Below are positions 11,626 to 24,965 of a stretch of 64,000 bases of DNA, one piece after another (the first letter of the stretch is position 1; each line of letters opens with the position of its first letter). This DNA is from Morchella semilibera. Lineage: Eukaryota; Ascomycota; Pezizomycetes; Pezizales; Morchellaceae. The translations under genes were made by a program, and so were the position numbers. Where the stretch lies: NCBI GenBank assembly GCA_009192285.1, contig CM018603.1, forward strand, positions 3,774,588 to 3,838,587, in the 5' to 3' direction. The notes beneath the pieces were generated by a model. That model was not told the origin of the DNA. It ran no database searches and worked only from the letters and a program-made list of their open reading frames with translations.

Positions 11626-12784
11626 CTAGAAGAGAAGCCCCCCAGTCAGCTTGTTGGTCGCAGCGGTAGCCTGTCCGGTCTTGCCGATGCCGCAGCTGCC
11701 AGACTCCATATGCTGCAGAAGCGCCGACGAGGACTTAAAGCGGTCGCAGCAAGTCGGGCAACTACACCCCATCGTCAGCCTCCTACCCACTCACACACAA
11801 GCAGAAAGACACAATACTCACCGGAAAACCTTCCTCGCATGCGCCGAGCTCTTGACATGCTGCAGGATCTGCCCCGCCTTGCTAAACCTCTTCCTGCACG
11901 CCCCAATACTACACACAAACATGCCCTCCTTTGGCCTCCAGTAATCTGCCATATCCGACAGCGTCCACTCCTTCCCCTCGGCGCCAATGCCATCCGTATA
12001 GTCGAGCACCGATGGCCCCATCTTGCTCTCCTTCTCTCCACCTTCGCCCGCAACCCCCTCACGCCACACATGGGTGCTGGTCGTGGCCGGCTTTGGGGCC
12101 CCGGGCTCTTCGGCGGCAGCGGCGGCCGCGGCCGCGGATGCTGGGTCGTGAGAGGTAATTATGCGCTGAGCGAGAGCGGCAGAGCCAAGCCCGCGGGTGC
12201 AGAAGTCCGACTCGATGTGCTGCGCGATGCCGGAGGCGTTGTTGAAGTACGCGTTACAGCCTGGGCAGCGGATCTTCTGCGCAACGCGGTGCATCTGTTG
12301 TTCTTCCCGTCAACAACCCTGTTCTCCTCCTCCTCCTCCTCCTCTACTGTTACATACCTGTTTACGATGCCCCTCGAGCCCACCCTTACTCCCAAACTCG
12401 CGGAAGCAGTCCATGCAGACGATGTGACGGGGGCTCTTGATAACGTGCATCTTGAGCTCGCGGTCGTCGTCAAAGTCGCGGTCGCACGGACTGCAGTATG
12501 CGTGGGTCTCGGCGTTGGCCTTTTTGTGGGCGCGGAGGTCGGCACCAGACTTGAAGCCGAGGTTGCACTCGCCGCATTGGTGCGGGGAGGTGAAGGTTGA
12601 TGAGAGCGGGGTGCCAGTAGGAGGGGATGAGGAGGGGATGGCGATCTCGTCGTCGCTGTAGATGTCAGAGTCGTCCGAGTTGTCGTGGTTGATACGTCTG
12701 TAGGTAGAGTATTATATTAGTGAGGAGAGATATACACCAAGTAAAGGAGAGCTGAACTCACTCCCAGGTGGGTCTGGTGGGCAT
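11626..12784 (-). CDS. C2H2 zinc-finger protein, five fingers
   Basis: Four exons, 12784–12762, 12697–12358, 12294–11822 and 11761–11626, give 323 aa; the introns are 60–64 bp with GTGAGT or GTATGT donors. After an acidic N-terminus (DNSDDSDIYSDDE) come five Cys/His fingers: QCGECNLGFKSG, YCSPCDRDFDDD with a linked VCMDCFREFGSKGG, RCPGCNAYFNNASG, CSIGACRKRFSKAG and CPTCCDRFKSSSALLQH. An Ala run and a Pro/Thr linker separate the finger groups. It is likely nuclear and nucleic-acid binding, and may be a transcription factor or an RNA-binding protein. The tiny first exon was chosen because it supplies an ATG and an in-frame splice. No specific orthologue is recognised. Confidence 0.85.
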
Positions 12785-15221
12785 TGTGGGCGGTGGATTG
12801 GGGAAAGGGGAGCGAGGGTATGAATTGATGGAGTGGTGATAGTACAGTGATGAGGGGTTATATGTAGTAGTTGTAGTCTCAATTGGTGGTTTGCCTGAAT
12901 CGAAGGGGTCGAGTGACTACGTGTGCAACACCTTATTAATCAGACACCTTCCTTATCACCACGTGACTAGAAATTGTTAATGATGACATTTATTACCAGT
13001 GCTAGGTACAGCTACTACTGGCACCCACTCTAAAGTAGGAAGAGCTAAGCATTCTCAGAAATTCAAAACCGAACCACCGGCCCTCTCTCCCTCCCCCAAA
13101 AAAGAAAGAAAGAAAGCCCTATCAGATCGCACTGCAGAAGAAGAAAAAGAAACAAGCAGAAGCTGGACCGCGCGTCCTCTCATATCGATCCCCCCAAACT
13201 AAACACCTCGTATCAAATAAGAGAAAATGCCCCAAGGCTGGTCTTTTAACTACATGTAGTAAAGAGTCATTGTTCATCAGCAAATATATCAGCTTCGCTA
13301 ACGATAGTCTTTCGAGAGTACAGAGGGTCTTTTCAATTAGCAATGTCCTTGGAACTTGGCTCCCCAAAGAGTTGTCCCTTACCCCAGATTAACCATACAT
13401 GTACTCTAGAGTACTCAACGTCTACTATCTCATACAAACCATGATGGGAATTAGCACAACCAACGAATGCCAGGAAAGCTTGACCTCAGAGCTATTCTTA
13501 GGATCGGGGATATACCGCCTCATGTCCAGCAAGCACTAGTTACGCCCATACCCGGCGCTTCCCCGAGTCTACACCAGGCATGGCCTCACACAACCTCCGG
13601 ATCAGCTGTGCACTTCCGTTTCCCGCCGACGCATTGGGAATACGTGCGCATGCCCCAGTGGCTAAGGGTCATCATCGACCTACAGGTACGAAACCTATGT
13701 GTAGCTATGTAGCCAGGAGTCTCGACGATATGTGTGCTCGAACATATTTCCTCCAGCCTGCCTTGTCTGTTATAGGGGTTTGTGCTATGGTCTGTGGGGA
13801 ATGCACTGCCGGGCTGTATATACCCCAGGGCTGCCGCCCAAGGATTGATGTGGTTCTGTAGAGCAGTAGGGTGGGTCCATCTTGGAGTGGGTGGTAGAAA
13901 CAGACCCTAGCTAAGTATCAATGTTCTTCTTGGGCTTTAAGGTATCGTAGCATTATCATATGTACAGATTCCAGTCTATCACTCACCTCATCCGATGAAC
14001 CACCATCCCCAGCCACCGCAGGCCTCGTCTCAAAGACCTTATTAAATAACGCCAGATCCGCGGCCGCCCTGTTATACATAGTTTCTGAGCAGCACAATCT
14101 ACCCAACGACTTTACCTAACATAATCGCATCTGACCGCTGTGACACCAGCCAGACTAGACCAGACCAGTGTTTATCTACCAAGTCAGTTGCTATCAGCTC
14201 CTTGATCCACGGTGCGTACGTATATATCTCACCCTCGTGCTTTGAAACACAAAGTCCGTCGTCTGCAAGCTAGAGCAGAGCAGGGCCGGTTATGGTAGCG
14301 CTGGCCGGCCGCATTTCCGGGATCCAATCAGCTTAAGTATGTCAGTATTCTACAAATTTCCCGACGTAGGTCATCCCAGGTTGTGATTTGCTGTCCGCGA
14401 AAAGTGCTTGTTTTTTTTCTTACAGCCACCCCCCTCCCCCCTCTTATCCTAATATCTGCGTATGTGTATATAATTCCGTTAGGCATGATATATAATCCAG
14501 AGCACACACGGGGGTGCCCCGTCATCGCGAGACAGTATGTACATGTATGTAATTACTTTATCGACGGGGCAGAGGCCGAAGCCGATTACTACATACATAT
14601 CTCATCAAGAGTCAATCCCTATATGCACGTATGTATATCCTTCTAGCGTGAGATTTCAATCTGCCGTGCCGTAACTACAATTTTATTCAAACACCTACCA
14701 TCCCATGCCTCACAAAACAAAAAAACATGTAAGGCCGCCGCATCTTAGAATCGCACTACCTACCGGAATCCTGGGGCTTTTTTTTTTCTTTTTTAAGCAC
14801 GACCTTGCCGAAATGGCGAACAAGCTTTTTTCCCCCTCGGCACACCATTCCCGAACGGAAGGGACGGAAAAAGCTTGGCTGTTGGGGCCACATGCAGCGA
14901 TTGATAGGTCACAGCCACCACCACAACCCGAACTCGCGAAGACGTGCGGTTGTCGCTTGGTTGCTTGGAAAGACAAGTGGGTGTAAAAAAGTAGAGTGTA
15001 TATATAGACGCCCCCAAGAGAGGCACAAAAACTTGATGAAACTCCCCCCTCTCTTTCTCCTGGAAAATAGAGTAAATACCCATAGGTAGGTAGGTGCATG
15101 TATTTACATATCTAGTCAGCTGCCCCCCCCCCCCCTAGAGCAATTATATACTCCGAGGAGGAGCGAGAGATTAAAGAGGGGGAATAGAAGACAACCAGAC
15201 AGACAGTCCATACTTGCGATC
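12785..15221. other. intergenic spacer, 2.4 kb (divergent)
   Basis: It separates the starts of the zinc-finger and AIM6-like genes and contains TACATGTA at 13251, 13396 and 14540 and a C run near 15123. A minus-strand ORF at 13918–14106 has some protein character and a GTGAGT at its end but cannot be extended into a gene. Confidence 0.5.
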
Positions 15222-16402
15222 ATGCTATCCAGCAGCTCCCATCTTCCCCGCCCAAGGCGGCCACGATCCCCCACTCGTTTCGCCCGCTACACTGGTCTTG
15301 CAAGCGGCTTTATCTTCTTCGTTCTCTTCGTCATGTAACTCATCTCCCTCATACTACATCAGTTTCCCCCCCGTCACTGCGCTAACCCCCCTCGGACCCT
15401 AGCTCCTTCTCCCAGATTGTCAGTATTCTCCTCTCCTTCTCCCACGCCTCCTGGAAATCCGACATCCAGACGCTTCTGTACACCTGGCCCCGCACCCATG
15501 GCAGCTACCCAACAGCCTTCACGCGCGACGTCCTCCCACGTCCCATCCACAGTCACAACGACTACTGGCGGCAGGTACCCCTCTACTCGGCAATTGCCTC
15601 TGGCTGCATCAGCGTTGAGGCCGACGTCTGGGAGTTCTCGGGCAACGAGCTCTTCGTCGGCCACGACTCCTCGTCCCTAACACGTAACCGCACATTCCGC
15701 TCGCTCTATGTCGACCCCATCGTAAAGATCTTGAAGGGCCAAAACCCAGAAACCGAGTTCACTAGGGAGCTGCCGGAGGGCCGTATCAATGGTGTGTATG
15801 ATGTTGACCCTGGGCAGACGCTGCACCTGTTTGTAGACTTCAAGACACCAGGGCTATCAACGCTTCCCGTGGTGTTGTCGCACCTGGAGCCGCTGCGGTC
15901 ACCTGTCAACTACCTTACATACTACAACGGGAGCGACATCGTCTTTGGGCCCGTTACGGTGCATTTCACGGGGGATGCGCCATTCCAAGAGATGGTGGCG
16001 AGGAATGAAACATATCGCGATTATTTCTATGATGCGCCGCTGGGGAAGTTGTCAGAGAGCAATATGTACAATTGGACAAATTCCATGATTGCGTCGGCGC
16101 CGTTTGGGCGGGAGGTGGGAAGGGTCATCTGGGGGAGGGGCGTCAGTGAGAGCCAGAAGAGCAGAGTGCGGGAGCAGGTGGGCGCGGCGCATGAGAGGGG
16201 GATTATGGCAAGGTATTGGGATACGCCCGGGTGGCCGGTTAGTGTGAGGGATGCCGTTTGGGGGGCGTTGATGGGTGAGGGAGTAGACTTGTTGAATGCA
16301 GACGACCTAAAGGTGAGTTTTATTCACCCACCGGGCTGGCTTGGGCGCGGATTAAGCTAATTGCTGGTACTTATGTAGGCTGCGGCGTCTTTGAAGTGGT
16401 AA
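15222..16402 (+). CDS. AIM6: AIM6-family PLC-like phosphodiesterase
   Basis: Three exons, 15222–15334, 15403–16312 and 16379–16402, give 348 aa. A basic N-terminus (RPRRPRSPTRFARY) precedes one TM helix at about 24–37, so it is probably membrane-anchored with the catalytic part outside the cytosol. The TIM-barrel phosphodiesterase signature is present: HSHNDYWR (His87/His89), ISVEADVW (Glu110, Asp112), LFVGHD and LFVDFKT. The family is related to glycerophosphodiester phosphodiesterases; the substrate of fungal AIM6 is unknown. The last exon is only 24 bp (AAASLKW, stop), chosen because it follows a clean GTGAGT donor and a TAG acceptor and ends at once. Coding GC is high. Confidence 0.85.
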
Positions 16403-18386
16403 AGATTTATAGTTTTAGCGCTGTTTGGGTAAGTATACATATATGAACTGGTGTTTTTCGTTTTTTTCGGGTTGGGGCAGGATGGGTATGAGGCATACCA
16501 TTTACGATTTCAACGAATACAGTATATTTTTTTCTAGAATAAAGTTTGATAGCCTCATCAGTAAGCACCTTCCAAAACAAAAAGAGTGGGTGTTCCGTCA
16601 ACTTTCCATTCTCTTCTATTAGATCTATATATCTCATCGTCCACTTGAGAACCCATTAACGCTGTATATTTCAGCCTTGCAATCAGTGGTGAGGTAGAGG
16701 AGCTATATAGATAAGTAGGCTGGCTTATATAAATGAGACTATCTCTGTTTTTCTAGCTATGTCAGCTGCATCCAAGCCTATGCAGGTTCTTGTCCCCAGG
16801 TGAGGGTGTGGTTCGTGGGTTCCAGGGATTTGTATAAAGACAGGGGTGACTGGATCCTATAGTCGTAGAGTACCACCAGCCCATGTCCCCTGAACTGACA
16901 TACGTGCCGCCCATAAAACTGTCCTAACACCTAATCGGGCTCTGTGCGCTGCGGAGTTAGGTTTGATGGCTCGTTCTCGGAGCTTCCGCATACTCCAGGC
17001 ATATCAACTGGCCATAAGGCTGACTTAGTGGTCATCTAGCTATGGTGCAGCCGGCGTTGAAATCGATGAGTTTAACACTAGCTCCACTTCCACTTGCGAG
17101 AAGTAAGCTGTAAGGGGGTGTACCACCCTCCCCCCCTTCTCCAACCGGCCAGGTGTGGAGTAGGGATATATGTTAGTTTAGAAAGAGACTTAAAACATAA
17201 TATCCTCCACATATCCGTGAAGAGACTGTTCAGCCTCTCTTCGATCCTCCTTCTCCAGGTAAGTGATGTCGTCCAGGCCCGTCGTTCCGAGCCGACTAGC
17301 TATAAACCATAGTCTAGGGCGGAAGAATTATTGGGGATTAGTATCACCCAGATTGTTTACGCTCCAGATAGCTGGAATCGTTGAAAGTAACCAGCGTTTT
17401 TCGAATTATCTGCTTGGATGCGATAGAAGAGAGTTGGAACAGGTGACTTACATGAGGTTGTGTTCGTGCTGGAAAGGCTTAGCGCGGTCAAATCATAAAA
17501 TGTCACTCGTGCCAAGAATGACAACTTGTTACTCAGGTGCAAGGACTACCTTAGAAAGCCAGACATAACCCACAGGTATTATTAGGTACTCAAACTCTAA
17601 ATGCCGTCCGCTTATGGTTTGTGGGACGGACTGATTCTAAGGGTGTGGCTAGTTATCAGAGTTTTCTTTTTTCTCTCAACCACCTATCAAAGTTGCTATG
17701 GCCATAGAAGCCAATTGACGAATTTAAGACAAAATAGAATAGTCATACTTCTCCCAGGGCTTCTCTCTACATCTCAGTGGTAACCGATTGTAGGTACGAA
17801 GAGGGGGATAACCGTACCGCCAGTCTTATTGCCAATCTCGTTGAATGGTTGACGGCGGCCTTGACTTATTCATTCATCTATTCTCGTTGAGTGATCAATG
17901 GGTACAACTAAAATTTATATTATATACGTATGAATAATCTCGTAAATCAACTCACGCAAAAAGCTAGCACAGCAAGAAACCATGGGGGCTGGTAAACAGT
18001 AGTAAAGTGAGCCAATCAGGGACTGTTGGTTTTCCTGGGCCGCATCCCCCCCCTCCCTACGCTACTGGTGTTTCACATTTTAACATTCTATGCAACTCTT
18101 GCAGTTCCCAATCTCCACCAATGATACATGTACATACAACAACGATTTTCATTCACAATCTGGTTCCAACTGAGGATCACAAATAATACCAAAGTCCTGA
18201 AGAATACCTATCCAGTCTACAGTGGCTCGAATACTTTCCCAGGGGATATATTATCTGCTTTTTTATTTTTGACACTCTATTCTTCACACACACACCCAGC
18301 CGCTTCTGCCTCCTTAGTCGTCACAAGTTGTAGGGCATCAGACCAAAACATACATAAGAGTCCTGCTAGAGCTGATAGCCAGCACC
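16403..18386. other. intergenic spacer, 2.0 kb
   Basis: No supported gene. It contains a CCAAT box (GAGCCAATCAGG near 18009) and TACATGTA at 18125, both upstream of the ankyrin gene and possibly promoter parts. Confidence 0.5.
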
Positions 18387-19718
18387 ATGTCACAATTTCC
18401 GGTATACATCATCCATAACCCACCCCAACACACCTCACTTCTCAGCCTCCCAAACGAGATCCTCTACTATATCATCAAAGATCTTCCCATCCCCTCCATG
18501 GCAGCCTTTGCAGGGACGAGCCCGGCTGCTTCCGCCATAGCCACCCCCATACTCATGAAGCTCAAGCAATCCGACTGGAATGGTATCCCAGCTATCCATT
18601 ACGCAAGCAGCCAAGGCTCTCTTCCGTGGGTTATGTCTCTTCTCGCATTGGGCATTTCCCCAAGCCATCAAGTGCCAGTAACCCTCGGGACACCTCTCCA
18701 CTACGCCGCTAGTGCGGGACATAAGGATGTCCTTTTGTGTCTCATCAAAAACAAGGCAAATGTCAACGCCGCCGATCGACTAGGCGAAACCCCACTACAT
18801 GTAACCGTCCAGGAAGGCAGATACGAATGTGCAGGAGAGCTTGTCAAGAGAGGTGCAAACGTAAACATATCCAACGGCAATGGCGAAACCCCGCTGAGGA
18901 AAGGCATCGAGATTCTGTACAAGTTGGGGAAGAGTAGTGACCCTGACGATTTAGTCAAGTTCACAAATGTGGAGAATACACTTATGATGCTGCTATCGAG
19001 CGGTGCAGATGTCCGCAAGGTCCACGCCAACAGACAGACGATGCTGCATTTTGCTGCATCACAGAGAAGTGTGCTAGTATTGGAGAAGATGCTTTCACTT
19101 GGCGCCAAAGCGGATGTCGATGCACAGGAGTCGTTCAACCTGACTCCACTGCACATAGCGACGATTGAGGGTCAAGATGGATGCGCAGCGGCGTTGCTGC
19201 GCTCCGGTGCATCGGTGGATGCAGAGACACGCGAAGGAAATACGGCATTGCATGTTGCACTCATGGGGGAAAATGGTGCTGCGATTCAGACGTTGGTGAA
19301 TGCGAATGCGGACCCCAATAAATTCAACAACGCTGGATACACCCCTCTGTCTCTCGCAGCGTACTATGGAAACGTACAATATGTCCAGATGATTTGCAAA
19401 GGGCCAGTGCCCATCTGCTGGTGGTCCTCTTGCAATGCACTGGCTCTGTATTTGGCAGTCCTGAAACGCCATGAAACTGTTGTTAAGGTGTTGCTGCAGA
19501 ATGGCGCTAGCCATGCGGCGAATGTTCAGTGGAAATCATCGTGCGCAAGGACGGCACTGCATGAGGCCGTACGAAACGGGGATTCGGGAATAGTGTGGTT
19601 ACTGGTACGACACGGCGCGAACATCTGGATCGAGGATGGGGAGGGCAAGTGTGGTGGGTGTTGGGCGTACGAGATGGGTCATTACAAGATGATCAGGATG
19701 TTTCACAATTTTTCTTAG
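18387..19718 (+). CDS. F-box-like / ankyrin-repeat protein
   Basis: Single exon, 443 aa. The N-terminus has an F-box-like segment (LLSLPNEILYYIIKDLPIPS, about residues 18–37). From about residue 66 to the end run about nine ankyrin repeats, with typical units such as GTPLHYAASAGHKDVL, GETPLHVTVQEGRYECA and YTPLSLAAYYGNVQYV, and a last one near ARTALHEAVRNGDSGIV. Such proteins usually link a bound target to an SCF ubiquitin ligase; here that is inferred from architecture. No introns or breaks. Confidence 0.88.
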   Translation: MSQFPVYIIHNPPQHTSLLSLPNEILYYIIKDLPIPSMAAFAGTSPAASAIATPILMKLKQSDWNGIPAIHYASSQGSLPWVMSLLALGISPSHQVPVTLGTPLHYAASAGHKDVLLCLIKNKANVNAADRLGETPLHVTVQEGRYECAGELVKRGANVNISNGNGETPLRKGIEILYKLGKSSDPDDLVKFTNVENTLMMLLSSGADVRKVHANRQTMLHFAASQRSVLVLEKMLSLGAKADVDAQESFNLTPLHIATIEGQDGCAAALLRSGASVDAETREGNTALHVALMGENGAAIQTLVNANADPNKFNNAGYTPLSLAAYYGNVQYVQMICKGPVPICWWSSCNALALYLAVLKRHETVVKVLLQNGASHAANVQWKSSCARTALHEAVRNGDSGIVWLLVRHGANIWIEDGEGKCGGCWAYEMGHYKMIRMFHNFS

Positions 19719-21426
19719 CTTTTCTTAGGCTTTGCCGGTTATTATTATTGGAAAGGTTTTGATAGTCCCAGGCTTTCTTAGATTTTGTTATCACTATTGT
19801 ATGGAGTTTTGATACCATTCTTTTCTTGGGTTTCGGTATCGCCCTCGGGCTTCATGGTATTATAAACTAGAAAAAAGGTGTGAGTATTTCTTTGTATTCA
19901 TTAGGCACCTGAATAATTACTTCATCATGTATTAGTCTGGTTTCGCGTTAGTCTGAGCTTTGGTTCGGGCTGGTTGGATATTATTCTTGGGTATATATTT
20001 CTGGCGAGCTAGCGAAAGAAATCAATTACTTTGGGAAGTATTTTTTAACTTCTAGTTATAGCTACTAAGTACTTCTTAACGGTTTGCCTGTAGAAGTTAG
20101 GCCATGGATCTTATTGTGGCCGTTCAAGTCTTCAATCCAATCCTATATACAGCAATGAAGTGAAAAATACCGAACTGAGAGCACAAGGCGATTTGCCCAG
20201 TCTTGAGGGATCAGCAATAGTTTCTCCACCCATGATCCATAGGTGACCGCCTAGAGGGAAGCTGGACTGGATGTACTTAACGAACTAACAAACCTCCTGG
20301 AAGAAGGTGAACAAACATACAATTAATGATGTAAACAAAAAAAAAAAAGGTGAACAAACCCTACATTCATCAAGTATCACTCGGCTCTTTTTCCTCCTGG
20401 GATATTATATATTTATACCCCATACACGCATGTTCCTCAGATCTTGGAATACTCCTTGCCGGCCGTGAAAGAATAAACTCGGGCATGCGTATGATATAAC
20501 ATATTAGCTATAGTGATACCACTGAAGGGCACTCTTTATGTATTCTTTCGTGGGACTGGATAGACGGCTTCACGCGGGTATGGTCAACCCTAAATACGCC
20601 GAAGTGATGAATGATACGCCAGAAGTTGATTGACTACCTCTTTTGGTCTCCATGCAAAAAAAAAACCTTGGGATTGACCATACCCCCCGTGTTGACCATA
20701 CCCCCGTGAGGTTGTCTAGAGAAACCACCTGCAGCGAACCACCGTAGACTATATTATATTGCCTACATGTACTATAGAGTCTATACCACTGAGTGATACG
20801 ACCCAGACTAAAAATCCATATTGTTACAAGGCAATCACCACTGTAGATAAGACGGGGCTTGTAGACTGGTGTTTTGAGACCACAGAGTCCTATCTCTGTA
20901 GCCAGAGTATCTCAATCTGCAGTATCACTATAGCGGGAGTCGACTATCCGTACGTATATCACTCTGTATCACACCAACTGTAACTACTAAAAGATATAGA
21001 GCATCCTCTGAAATATCCAGGTAATAAGGTATACGTATACTCTACAAGATACAAAACCTCTGAGTACACAATGTATGTATATAACTGCAAGTATAAACAC
21101 ATACATTGCATTCCCCACATCGAGCGCCTCAAAATCCCCAACCCTCAACCCCCACCAGACCCCCTTTAACACCAGACCAGAAACAGATTAGACCCAGACC
21201 AAAAGATACAAGGAAACACGAAGGAGGAAGAGATATCAATGACATAGGAAGAGAGAAATTGTACACGCTAATGTTACTAATGTACAGCCCGAAACAAAAA
21301 CCCCAAACCAAGCGCCGTAACATGAGCGTTCGTCAATGGGCCAAACAATATACCCCAAATACAAATTGGAAGAGAACAGGTAGTAGAACAGGTAGTAGAA
21401 CCTAGAAACCCAACGAGGGCATTACT
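19719..21426. other. intergenic spacer, 1.7 kb (convergent)
   Basis: No gene supported. A short inverted pair GGTATGGTCAA (about 20578) / TTGACCATACCCC (two tandem copies, about 20675–20705) and TACATGTA at 20764 are present. Confidence 0.5.
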
Positions 21427-22778
21427 TCAAGCAACCCTACGCTTCTTAACGACAAAAGGTCCATCCGCATGTTGAGCAGTTGAGTTACGCTTTGCTGAGT
21501 CTTCGATGAGCCGCTGAATGTATTTCTTCTGTTTCTTAATAGTAGGCGTACACTCGGCGGAGTCCTCTTCAGCGCTATGTTTGTTTGCCTTAGATTCTAC
21601 CTGCGAGGTTTGACTCGCCGGGTTTTTGGCAGTCGTTGATTTTCTGAAAAAGCGAGCGGTGGGCTCTGTAGTAGTGCGCTTCCTTGCTCTGTTGGCCTCT
21701 GGGTGGGGCGCCTGGGCCGTAGCTGGCTTCTCTGAAACATTTGGAGTAGCTTTTGGAGTGCTGGGCTTGTTTGAATTAACCTTTGGATTTGAGGCTTGAC
21801 TGGGGGTAGGGATAGTGGCTTTTGGCGAAGATACAGTAGCAGTGGTTTTGGGAGGGCTGGAGGAATTTCCCCCCTCTCCTGCGGTGACCGTTGGGGTCGT
21901 AAGTTTGGACTTCCGATCGGTTGGAACGGGATCGTTGGTTTCTACAGGAACTACAAGCTCGTTTGTAAAAGGCTTAGTACCACGGCGCTTAGGGGCGGGA
22001 CGGCTCGCAGGGAGACGTTCCCTGATGTAATCCGGTAATGGAGCAAAATCACAATCCTCCTCATCATCTTCCTCCCCTTCAAGCTGTTGGCGCCTCCGGT
22101 TCTTCTTATCAAAGTAGGAGTTTCTGCTTCTTTTAGTTGGCCTTTCCGAAATGCCTTGATCCTGTGGCCGCTCGTGTTTTCCTAACCGCGGAGAGAGACG
22201 TGCAATTTCAGCAGCGGTTGGAGGAGCTCTGCGGGAAAACCTAGGGGCCTCTTCGGTCGTAGCAACTGGAGAGCGGAACTTGACTTTCTTCGGCACGGAC
22301 GCTTCATTGTCTTCCAGGTCAGCATCAACGGTGGCACGGTTTGGGGAGCGGCGGCGACGTTTCGAATCGGTAGACTGTGGTTCTTGAACTCTGGCTGTAG
22401 TTCTGTCCTTCGGAGAAATTTCGATGCCGGCAATGAGGGCAGCGGCTTCAGCATCAGCAAGGGCTTGAGCGGCGCGCTTATTGTCTTTGAGAAATTAGCT
22501 ATTGCCCAAGAAAGAGGGCTACTCAACAACAAGAGAAACTTACATTCTTCTAGTTTATCGGCGACTTTGAGTTTGGTCCCAATATTGTCGAGATAGCGAA
22601 CGTGGCCCCGGAGGTTGGACATATGCGCCTCGGTGATGTCAACCCATGGAATTTCTCCGGCGTAACCCATGTTATCGGTGCTTGCACCCGAGGTGGCTGT
22701 ATCTGAATTAGTGTTTGGAGGACTTGCAAACACAGAGCTCCAGATTCCTCTAATTGCAGCGCCAAACATGTAAGCCAT
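21427..22778 (-). CDS. unknown basic, probably nuclear protein
   Basis: Two exons, 22778–22544 and 22484–21427, give 430 aa. The 59-bp intron has a GTAAGT donor; the junction codon TAC continues an open frame. Visible features are an amphipathic N-terminus (MAYMFGAAIRGIWSSVF), a helical Ala-rich stretch after the junction (RAAQALADAEAAALIAG), several basic clusters that could be nuclear localisation signals (SKRRRRSP, RPTKRSR, KPAPKRRGTK-like), an acidic patch (EGEEDDEEDCDF) and a long Ser/Thr/Pro/Lys low-complexity region. I do not recognise the family. A chromatin or nuclear role is inference from composition only. Confidence 0.7.
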
Positions 22779-24965
22779 AGCTGAATGATGAACTGAGGTG
22801 ATGTACTGAGTGAGACGTTAGAACGGGAACCGAGGTATTTAAGGAGGTGAACGCTTCGCTTCCCACGGCTCGGGGATGGGCAACGGGTGCAGCAGCGGAA
22901 GGAGGGGTAAGTGCAAACACACCAATTAGACGAGGGAAGGCAGGGGACGCCGAATGAAGTGGCAGCAAACGCGATCGGAATGATTTGTCGGTTAGGTTTG
23001 AAAGGCGAATAGATATCGAGACCCAATCGCTTACCACTGCCGAAACGATTGAGGGCACGCTGAGAATGAAGATTCTTATAGCTAGGGGAAGATGGGGAGA
23101 TGATGGGGGAGATGTGAGGAGATGGGGAACTTAAACACGAGACGGGATGACGTTCTCTGCGGCTCAACAAGCCCTAGCCTATCGATAGCAGTCCCTTGTC
23201 CTGAACCATCTTGGCAACGCTCTTGTCGAGATCGTGGCTAGGCCCGGGAGGAGTTCGGTACGTTTGCCCCAAATATACCACCTATTCTTTAAACACCAGA
23301 AACCAACCCCCTTTTGAGTTGTATTCGCCTACATTTACCACTAGCTAAACCCCCAGGCTTATGATATTTATCTGTAACTACCGAATCAAGCACTCAACCA
23401 AAGCCAAAAACTAAATTCTGTGGAAGCAGCATGAGTTACCTGGGACGGGAGATTAGGAGTTTCAGTGTTTTAAGCAGAAACTCGGGGTGTCTATAGGCCA
23501 TAGTTTGAAAACATATGCCCTCGTACTTATACTCATTCACTGTTCACCGAAGAACACACGCACACGTGAAAATGTAGTTGGTAAACTGGCAAGATAGGGG
23601 GTCAGAGGGTGTATACACAAGTGACTACTGGGAATACGAGTGATATTTTGTGATTAGTGAGATTAACAATGGCCGAATTTACAACTGGGGTTTGGGCTGG
23701 ATTCCTACGCCTTGTTCAAGTCTGGCTAAGCTGAAGAATAATCAATTGAATCACTCGTAATGACCAAAGTAACCTGGCGCTGACATGGCTACATATATCA
23801 GTAACTGTTCAAGCTCAGGAACAGAATATAGGCATACACATAGAATATATGAGCTAAGTTCTCCGGCCCCTGTAAGAATAAGTACTTTTCTTTCAGCCTA
23901 TGTTAGCAGCGACGTTTGATTCGAAAAAAAAAACATTGCAGCAATTTCTTTAAGATTGTTTTTTTGCCGTTGTGTAAAAGGCGACTCCTATAAAATTCTT
24001 TGGTTATTGGACACCCCAGCCCATCTCATCCTGCAGGGATTCATTGACGGCTAATTATATAACTGAAGCAGTCTATTAGAGCGTCCCACAAACTCCTCGA
24101 GATTAACAGATCTGAGAGAGTTTTAGTCCCGGCTCCGGGGAGATATAAGGAACAGCCACTGTCAAAGTTCCGATGGTGTGGCGCTAAATTTATTACCGTT
24201 TTTTTTTATTCACACAGGATGATAGCATGATGTGATTTTCCGCGGTCTTGGCCCTAAGGAGAACTCCGTAACTACATGTATTGTAATCACCTTCAACTGC
24301 CTAGGGGCTATTATCCTGGATCCAGAGGTGTAGTTTGGTGCTGTTTGCGTAGCCCCTCAATTCAGCCTTCAGTTGTCCGTTTGTTTTAATAACGCACAAT
24401 GTATATATGTCTTTCATTTTTATACATTAAATTTGTTGTTTCTCCAATTTGTGTTTAAATTGATTGTTTTTTGTATAGATGTCAGATACAGTGTACGTGT
24501 AGGTACTACGAGCAGGTGTGGATTGTAAAAGTTCGGTCTGGAGTTCAAATAAGGTTTTAGCGTGTAAACACTGCATTAGCGTGAAAATGGTAGATATGAT
24601 AGCTGTGACAACACTTCATCCCACCTTCCTAGAAAGCGCCTTCCTGAGTCTGCATATCGGTACGGTAATGATAGAAATTCCTCATAGTTAGGTGTGCACG
24701 GCGAACATAGGAAGCTGGGAGAACTCACGATCTCGAGCTCGTAAATCACACAAGACAAAGAGTCACTCACTTTGCGCTTTGACCACACTCCTTCGGAGCA
24801 AACGGATTTCGCTTACATACACCACATTTAATTCCTCATTGGTTGGGTTCCCTCAGTTTTCGATTTCTGACGTCGTCTTGCCTACCGAGTATTTAAACTG
24901 GGTGCTCCCACATCCTCGACAGCTAAATTCACACCAAATACACCACAATAACCATAATCACCACA
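22779..24965. other. divergent spacer, 2.2 kb
   Basis: It separates two genes that point away from each other. The first ~400 bp upstream of 22778 is CT/GA-rich and gives a long but shadow-like minus ORF. TACATGTA is at 24273. No further gene seen. Confidence 0.5.

Noticed and set aside
13918-14106. Minus-strand ORF with MYNRAAADLALFNKVFE and a GTGAGT at its end
   Set aside because: It could be an exon, but I find no partner exon or family; too short to call.
22550-23170. 206-aa minus ORF overlapping the start of the 21427–22778 gene
   Set aside because: Half of it is the wrong-frame shadow of exon 1, the rest is a CT-rich promoter read as Ser/Pro-rich protein.
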